DNA from: Symbiodinium natans
Taxonomy: Eukaryota > Sar > Dinophyceae > Suessiales > Symbiodiniaceae
Length of the DNA: 50,868 bases
Reading direction: 5' to 3'
Assembly (NCBI GenBank): GCA_905221605.1
Contig: CAJNDS010000775.1
Coordinates: 22,501 to 73,368 of the forward strand
Part shown: one piece after another, positions 45,500 to 50,868 of the stretch
How the letters are laid out: each line of letters begins with the position of its first letter
Position numbering within the stretch: the first letter of the stretch is position 1
Notes under the pieces: generated by a model
Databases searched by the model: none
The model's input: the letters and a program-made list of their open reading frames with translations, nothing else
What the model was told of the DNA's origin: nothing
Made by a program: the position numbers and the translations under genes

Positions 45500-48400
45500 G
45501 AGGGCTCCCGGCACCACGCTGCTGCTCCCTGCTGCAAGATGCTTGTCGTTTGTTATTGTTGCCAGCAGCTAGCTCTTCGCCACTTGTTTTGCCGTTACAC
45601 CTGTGCTTGTTTGGTCGTCCAGTACACTCAAGCAAACGTTTCACAATCTCTCCCATCCTCGCCCTCTCACACTTGCACTTGCTCCCTCGGTTCTTGTAGC
45701 AGGCTTAGACTACTCATGTGCAACGGTCCCAGGAGGGAGAGGGTCCAGGGCGGGGTCCCAGGGGTCCAGGGGGGTGAAGGAGAAGAGATCCTGGTTTGCT
45801 TGTTCCTGATGCCTCTCGCTGCAAGCGAGGCGAATTGTAGATGCATGTAGTTGCTTGCCCGCGCCGCCTCGGCAGCGGGCCGGCCCAACGCATAGCGGCG
45901 CAGCGTGCCCACAGGGGATTTAAGGGGGGGAGTCGGAGTCTGAAGACGGGGGGGGGTTCCAGGTTGGGTCCCGCATGGGTCTCAAAGGGCAACATTCCTA
46001 GGCGCCTTAGCCGAAGCAGACCAGATCCTGGTCTATTGGTTCCATAGGCCCCCGGCCTCAGGTCGAGGCGACTTTGTTCTCATAGCGCCACAACTGAAAG
46101 TTCTCATGTCGGCCATGGCATGGCATGTACATCAGCAGCCTCTCTCTGGTGGATGCTGATGCTAAGGAGACTTGCACTCCTCCTTCAGCCACGTGAATCT
46201 GCTGTTCTCGCGCCACAGTACCTGGGATGGCAACAGCAGTAAGGCATGTTCAAACTACTTGAGCCCAAGTTCAAAACGCTCGACCCGTGAATCTGGGAGT
46301 CTGCATGACCCATATGACCTAATCAGCGTCGCGGTCAACGCTCCAAAGCTCCCACACAGAAACCAGCGGCTGAAACGCGGTGGTGGTTCACAAGGGCTTC
46401 TTGACCCAAAAGGATGCAGCTTCCAACAAGCCCAAAGCCCAAGCCTTGTTCCGAAACATGCGGCAATGCCCCTGCAAATGGCAGCGGTGTTTAGGTCACG
46501 TTCGCCAAACAGCACATGCGCACTTGGCACAAAAGCCGTTTTGGAGCTGAAAGTCAATGTGCAGTCAGCGTGCGTACTCAACGATGCTCTGCTGATTCTG
46601 TTTTCTCGAGACCTGTACATGTCTGTTGGTGAAGATAATATTTGTTTCGTGTCCGTTCAATTCCCTTTACCTCCCTTGCTCAGTGCAATGTTCAACAACT
46701 TCTAGTGAATGGTGAATAATAGCAACTCTTTCCACAAACGGCAAGAGCCGGTAAACTGCAAGAAGTCGTGGCTTGGCGGTGGCTTGGCCCCGGGTGCACA
46801 CTGTGAGCATAGTCAACGCATGAAAATAAAGATCACAGCTGGCTGGCCCCGCACCATCGCAGAGTCCATCGCAGCATGCACATGATCCATCGAGCAGTCA
46901 AAACCCCCCCTCAAAATAGATCAAAATTGTATCTCAAAGCTTGACCTCAGCGCTTTCCGCGCCCCGTGCAGGCCTCCACACCCTCTCGGCCCTGATTCGC
47001 GGGGCGCTCGTGGGCCGACTCCTGCTTGCTGCAGCAAAGCTGCAGAGCCCTCTGCCAGGGAGCCCGGGTTTAGAAGGATTCTCGGGCTCTGGGACATGAC
47101 TTGCTACTTTGTAAGCCTGACCCTGCTACTTGTTCGCAGCTCTGCTAGCCGCAGACTCGTGTGTGGGCTAATCCAGTGGACTTCCCACAGACAGCAAGGC
47201 TTGAAATTGAAAGATGAATGGCGTCCTTTGAGAGGGACGAACGTCGCTAAAGGCATGTGATTTAAAATAGACATAGGCAGGGAATGGCATTTCATGGCAT
47301 TTCAATCTGTTCTAGGAGGTCCCACAGCCGCTGCTTCTCCAGGCCCGGCCTCTTCCAACCGGCAGAGCTCGTGACAGCGCCTTCCCCCTGGAGTGGACAG
47401 CGCCTGGCACAGGAGGTGCCCTGCATGCCGCAGGGTTTAGGGTTTCATTGAAAATTTCATGTTGTAACGAAGTTCAGGGTGCCTGGGTAAGGATCTTTTG
47501 GCTTGGCATGGGGTGCGACGTCGCTCGGGAGCAAGGTTCGATCGGTGGATCACCCAGAAGCAAGCGGGCAGGCACATGGGTTTGGCAGTTCACGAAGCTA
47601 GCGCAGCCAGGCTTGAGTTGAGCAGTTGAGCGTCGCTCCCGCTCTACTCGTAGCGTTTTTGGCCGCTTCTGGATCTGCAAGTAACCTGGCCAAGCGCCCC
47701 GGCATAGGAAGTCCTGAGCTCGCTGCAAGCCTAAACCTGAAAGAGACACATGTGGGACCGAAGCTTCCCTAACCCTCATCTGTCAGCCATCCCGAGCCGT
47801 CATCCCTAAAACGATCTCACCCCTAAAGCCCCAAATACTGAAATAACTCCTAAAAGGATTAAACGCCTCCCCCAGGGGAACTCCTCTTGGTCGACCTTGG
47901 CACCAGATGCTGCCTTCTCCCAGCTTCCGGAGCCGAAGGCCACTGGAGCTTTCGTTCCGGCAGGGGGGTTTGAGACGGGGGTTCTCTAGAATGTTAAGGC
48001 TTTCCAGCGAGTTTCTAGGTTTTTTTGTGTTTTTTTTTGGATTTCTCGTTCTTCGTGCTTACAGGGTTTGTAGGGTTCTGGGGTTCAGGGTTTAGGCTTG
48101 ATGGTCACGGAAAAATGGAAGGGTCCCAAGTTAATCCGTGATTCAACCTCGGAAGGAGGTCCTGGAGGCAGAAGTTCTGGGAGCTTGAGGGGGTCCTCAG
48201 ATCCGGATCTCAGTGAGGTTGCCTTTGCCAACATGGCTACACCCATACCATTCCAAGGTGGTTCTCCCCAAGCCCTAGGTTTCCAATTCCGTTGGCGCCG
48301 GTTCTCCCGTAGTGAATCGTTCGCTTCGTGTGCTTCCACGAGGCGCGCCCCATCATGCTGCAGGAGCCGGGGGACCTACTCTACTGCACAATGCTCTGCG

Positions 48401-49153
48401 GTGCTCTGCGGTGCTCTGGGATGCTCTGCGGTGTTGCGCTCCTGAGCTCCTTGAGCTCCTGTCCCATGTGCCCAGGCTGGAGCCTGGTGTGCTCCATCTC
48501 CTGCCCTCTCCCGAATCGGGAGGCCTGGCCCATGCGTGGTGCACGGTCAAAATGCACGGCAGTGCAGTCGGGCAAAGGCTCGCCGGACTCTAACTTCGCT
48601 AGGATTCGCCAGGACTCGCTGGGACTCAGCTGGCGTGAAAGTCCATGTGATATTAGTTGCGTCGGTCAAGGCACCGCCAGTCTCCTTTCTGGATCTCATC
48701 TTGAAGAAACTTACCCTTCAAAGCGATACAAGCCGCGCTCGGGACCAAGCCGGCAAGCGGCAAGGCATCCCTGCCCTAAAGCCTCGATTTGCAATCGCTG
48801 AGCAAAGAAGGAACAGAACGTCAGCAAATCAGCACGATGTGATGATTCGCCAAAGGCCAGGAAGTGCCGAGAAGGAAGGGACGTGTGCCACAGGAAGACG
48901 GGCATCGGGGCCATAGGGGCCATAGCAACGAGGACGGCAAGGGTGAGCGGAAGGAACCGGCACACAGCGAGACATGCGAGGGTTAATGGTGTGGCGAGTC
49001 GGGCCTGAGCATAGAGTCGGATTAAGCCACATCGCTTGCTGCCTGGTGGTTATACCTTCCGACGGGATATTCACCCAAAACATGTCTCGGGGTCTTTCCG
49101 ACTCGACAGGCGCGATGTTTCCATGATTTCGCTGCCGAATCTCTCGGCGCCTG

Positions 49154-49154
<1 letters not shown>
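45500..49154. other. No recognisable gene
   Basis: The longest frame, 46172-46705 on +, shows no motif, leader or convincing splice borders. Short telomere-like bits (GGGTTTAGGGTTT near 47435; GGGTTTGTAGGGTTCTGGGG near 48065) occur. A piece at about 48330-48390 (HEARPIMLQEPGDLLYC) reads like an exon but is too short to place. Confidence 0.4.
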
Positions 49155-49187
<33 letters not shown>

Positions 49188-49210
49188 GGGGGGGGGGGGG
49201 GGGGGGGGGG
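49155..49210. repeat. Poly-G tract, 56 bp with one T
   Basis: G from 49155 to 49210 except a T at 49187. It has strong potential for G-quadruplexes. The length is probably unreliable in sequencing. It lies 76 bp upstream of the candidate start codon at 49287. Confidence 0.95.
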
Positions 49211-49286
49211 TGATCACGTCCACTGTTGAGCAAACATGCTTGGAAGGTTTCTTTGCCTTCGGTAGCTTGGGCCCACTTCGTCTGCC

Positions 49287-49373
49287 ATGGTGAAGCTTCG
49301 CTCCAAGAAGTTTCAAGCACCTGAAAAGCAGAAGACCGTGAAGATCAAGCAAGACAGGAATGCTAGCCGGAAG
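49287..49373 (+). CDS. Candidate first exon of a basic protein
   Basis: The ATG at 49287 opens MVKLRSKKFQAPEKQKTVK and then IKQDRNASRK, ending before AAG|GTCAAC, a possible GT donor. The downstream sequence becomes telomere-like and repetitive, as in AMT intron 2, which suits an intron. The Lys-rich start resembles ribosomal or nucleolar proteins in composition only. The remaining exons were not found. Confidence 0.4.
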
Positions 49374-49385
49374 GTCAACTTGTGC

Positions 49386-49660
49386 GTGTTGCGTTCAGTC
49401 TTGAGGGTGGGGTTGAGGTTTAGGTGTTGCGTTCAGTCTTGAGGGTGTCGGGTTGAGGCTTTCGGCTGTAGCTTTCGACTTTGCGATTCAGGTTCCAGAG
49501 TCTTTCAGGTTTTGCGTTGAATCTTGAAGGTTGAGGATTGAGGGTTTCGAGTGTAGGTGTCACCTCTCCTGTAGAACCTGACATGATCCTACTTTGCGTG
49601 TTTTGGGTATTGCGAAAAGTCTTGAGGGTTTAGGAATGAGGGTTTAGGCTCAGAACAGAA
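49386..49660 (+). repeat. Degenerate telomere-like and 39-bp repeats
   Basis: GTGTTGCGTTCAGTCTTGAG occurs twice, 39 bp apart (near 49386 and 49425), followed by many GGGTTGAGG, GGTTTAGG and GAGGGTTT variants. It is probably the first intron of the gene that may start at 49287. Confidence 0.7.
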
Positions 49661-49688
49661 AGATAACGTACTGATGCGTTTTTTTCTT

Positions 49689-49950
49689 GTTTTTGACTAT
49701 GCGAACTGGTCCTGTCACTGTGTGCGCGCCTGTGCGATGAACTTTTGCACATTCAAACAACAGAAAAAACAGCAAATTCCTCGAGTTTTTGAAGGTTCCT
49801 GTCAAGACACTCGCAAGTCCACGTACTCGTGCACCTGTTTGTGCTGTGTTTTTGCAATGCGAAATGGTCCTCTAATTTTTCGTGCGGCTGCGTTGCGATG
49901 ACATTTTTACACTGCAGCAATAGACAAACAGCAAATTCCTCGAGTTTTGG
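49689..49950. repeat. Diverged direct repeat, about 103 bp, period about 159 bp
   Basis: Copy one, 49689-49792, starts GTTTTTGACTATGCGAACTG and ends AACAGCAAATTCCTCGAG. Copy two, 49848-49950, starts GTTTTTGCAATGCGAAATGG and ends with the same CAGCAAATTCCTCGAGTTTT. Internal blocks (GGTCCT, GCGATGA, TTTT..CAC) align with small indels. Confidence 0.8.
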
Positions 49951-50539
49951 CAGGTGGCCGACTGTCGACAACCAGGAACATGTCGTGGAAATATGCAGTA
50001 CGCTCGCGTGGAGCAGCTGTGGAATGCGCGTTTTTCTGAAACTGCGTTCCGAGGAAGCCTCGAGCGAAAACGCGTTTTTGACGCAAAATCAGATGTTTTT
50101 ACATGGCTATAAAAAGTTGCTCAAATCGGTTTTGTACTGCGCTCACCAATACAAAACCCACGTGGCCGCTTGCGTGCGCGCGTGAACAACCCGTCGGAGC
50201 GTTTTTTATGGCATAAAATAGCTTCCTGTTGCAGTGGGAAGCCGAACTTGAATTGCTTTGCTTTTGCGACCCCCGTGACGCAGGAACCTTGAACATTATG
50301 CTGTTTGAGGACAGCTCTGTTTCCTTCTGCCCTTGACGCCTGTGGGTAGTTGATTTGAGCGGCTTCACATCAGATGCTGCAGAGGAGTCGCGCCCCATCA
50401 AGCGCACGCCGGAGCGCACGACCCGAGGAGAGGCGCGAATTCGTGCTCACGCTGTGCTGTTGCCCAATCTCGGCTCCACGTATCCTTCTCTTGCAGATCC
50501 AGGAAGGCCGATCCCAGAGCCTGCACGCGTGCGCCCACC

Positions 50540-50778
50540 CACTCACACACTGACTCTAAGCATCACTCACACATTCACTCAGGCCTGCGCTCAGTCATTC
50601 ACTCCAGTCATTCACTCAGTCATTCGCTCGAGCCGAAATGCTCAAGGCGTCAGGGGCCCCGCGCGCACACAGAGACGCACGCACACAGACACGCACGCAC
50701 ACAGACACGCACGCACACAGACACACACGCACACAGACACTTACACACACCTCACACAGACACACACGCACATACACA

Positions 50779-50815
<37 letters not shown>

Positions 50816-50868
50816 CCACACACACATGCGCAAGCACACTCACAAAGACACAAGCCACACACACACAC
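50540..50868. repeat. CA-rich repeat (CACACAGACACGCACG units) to the window end
   Basis: CACTCA-type units (50540-50630) give way to CACACAGACACGCACG units and then (CA)n that run to the edge of the window. Open frames on the minus strand here are artefacts of the repeat. Confidence 0.95.

Noticed and set aside
46172-46705. 177-aa plus-strand frame as a gene
   Set aside because: No motif, no leader, no convincing splice borders, and composition like neighbouring chance frames.
49258-49276. Possible leader relict (CGGTAGCTTGGGCC) before the start at 49287
   Set aside because: It shares GTAGC and TTGG but lacks the ATTTTGGCTCAAG core; too weak to call.

Overview
This window looks like nuclear DNA of a dinoflagellate, most likely Symbiodiniaceae or a close Suessiales relative. 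The evidence is in the gene structure. Coding sequence is split into many short exons. Introns start with GC, GA or GT and nearly always end AG|G. Every gene I can recognise is on the + strand. One gene is a head-to-tail tandem array, and a degenerate copy of the dinoflagellate trans-spliced leader sits upstream of each array member. Degenerate TTTAGGG-like tracts occur inside introns. There is nothing bacterial about the layout, so single-frame ORFs are a poor guide and genes were rebuilt exon by exon from family motifs.

Layout. 1-6954: no recognised gene, but several exon-like islands with AG|G borders, plus a 10-bp minisatellite. 6955-about 15540: one large gene for a secreted or cell-surface membrane protein, with a signal peptide, a Cys-rich/PAN-like head, about 15 FG-GAP/VCBS-type calcium-loop repeats, an EGF-like region, Cys-rich GCC2/GCC3 (ephrin-receptor-like) modules and hydrophobic segments. 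15951-about 17913: a second gene or a continuation of the first, from an uncharacterised algal family carrying the motifs DWFISHFW, FSHNQW, RSWCLFE and LEDASAT. 17914-23677: mostly unassigned. 23694-37346: the centrepiece, five tandem copies of an ammonium transporter (AMT/AmtB family) gene with a period of about 2.77 kb. Each copy has 10 exons and codes for 444 residues. 37347-50868: sparse exon-like islands (Lys/Glu-rich, Gly/Tyr/Gln-rich, an alpha/beta-hydrolase GHSMGG exon, a basic start exon at 49287) among large compound microsatellites, a poly-G tract and telomere-like tracts.

How it fits together. The five AMT copies keep all pore residues expected for ammonium transport: the Phe gate, the Trp, the Asp of DFAGGTVVH and both pore histidines. 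They differ by only two amino-acid changes, so the array probably raises the dose of one plasma-membrane ammonium transporter. Gaps between successive genes are exactly 512 bp from stop to start. Polymorphic sites are shuffled among copies in a way that fails the four-gamete test, which points to ongoing gene conversion or unequal exchange. The leader relict implies that an ancestral copy once passed through a spliced-leader mRNA and was re-inserted. Short direct repeats at the intron ends suggest the present introns were inserted later, introner-style.
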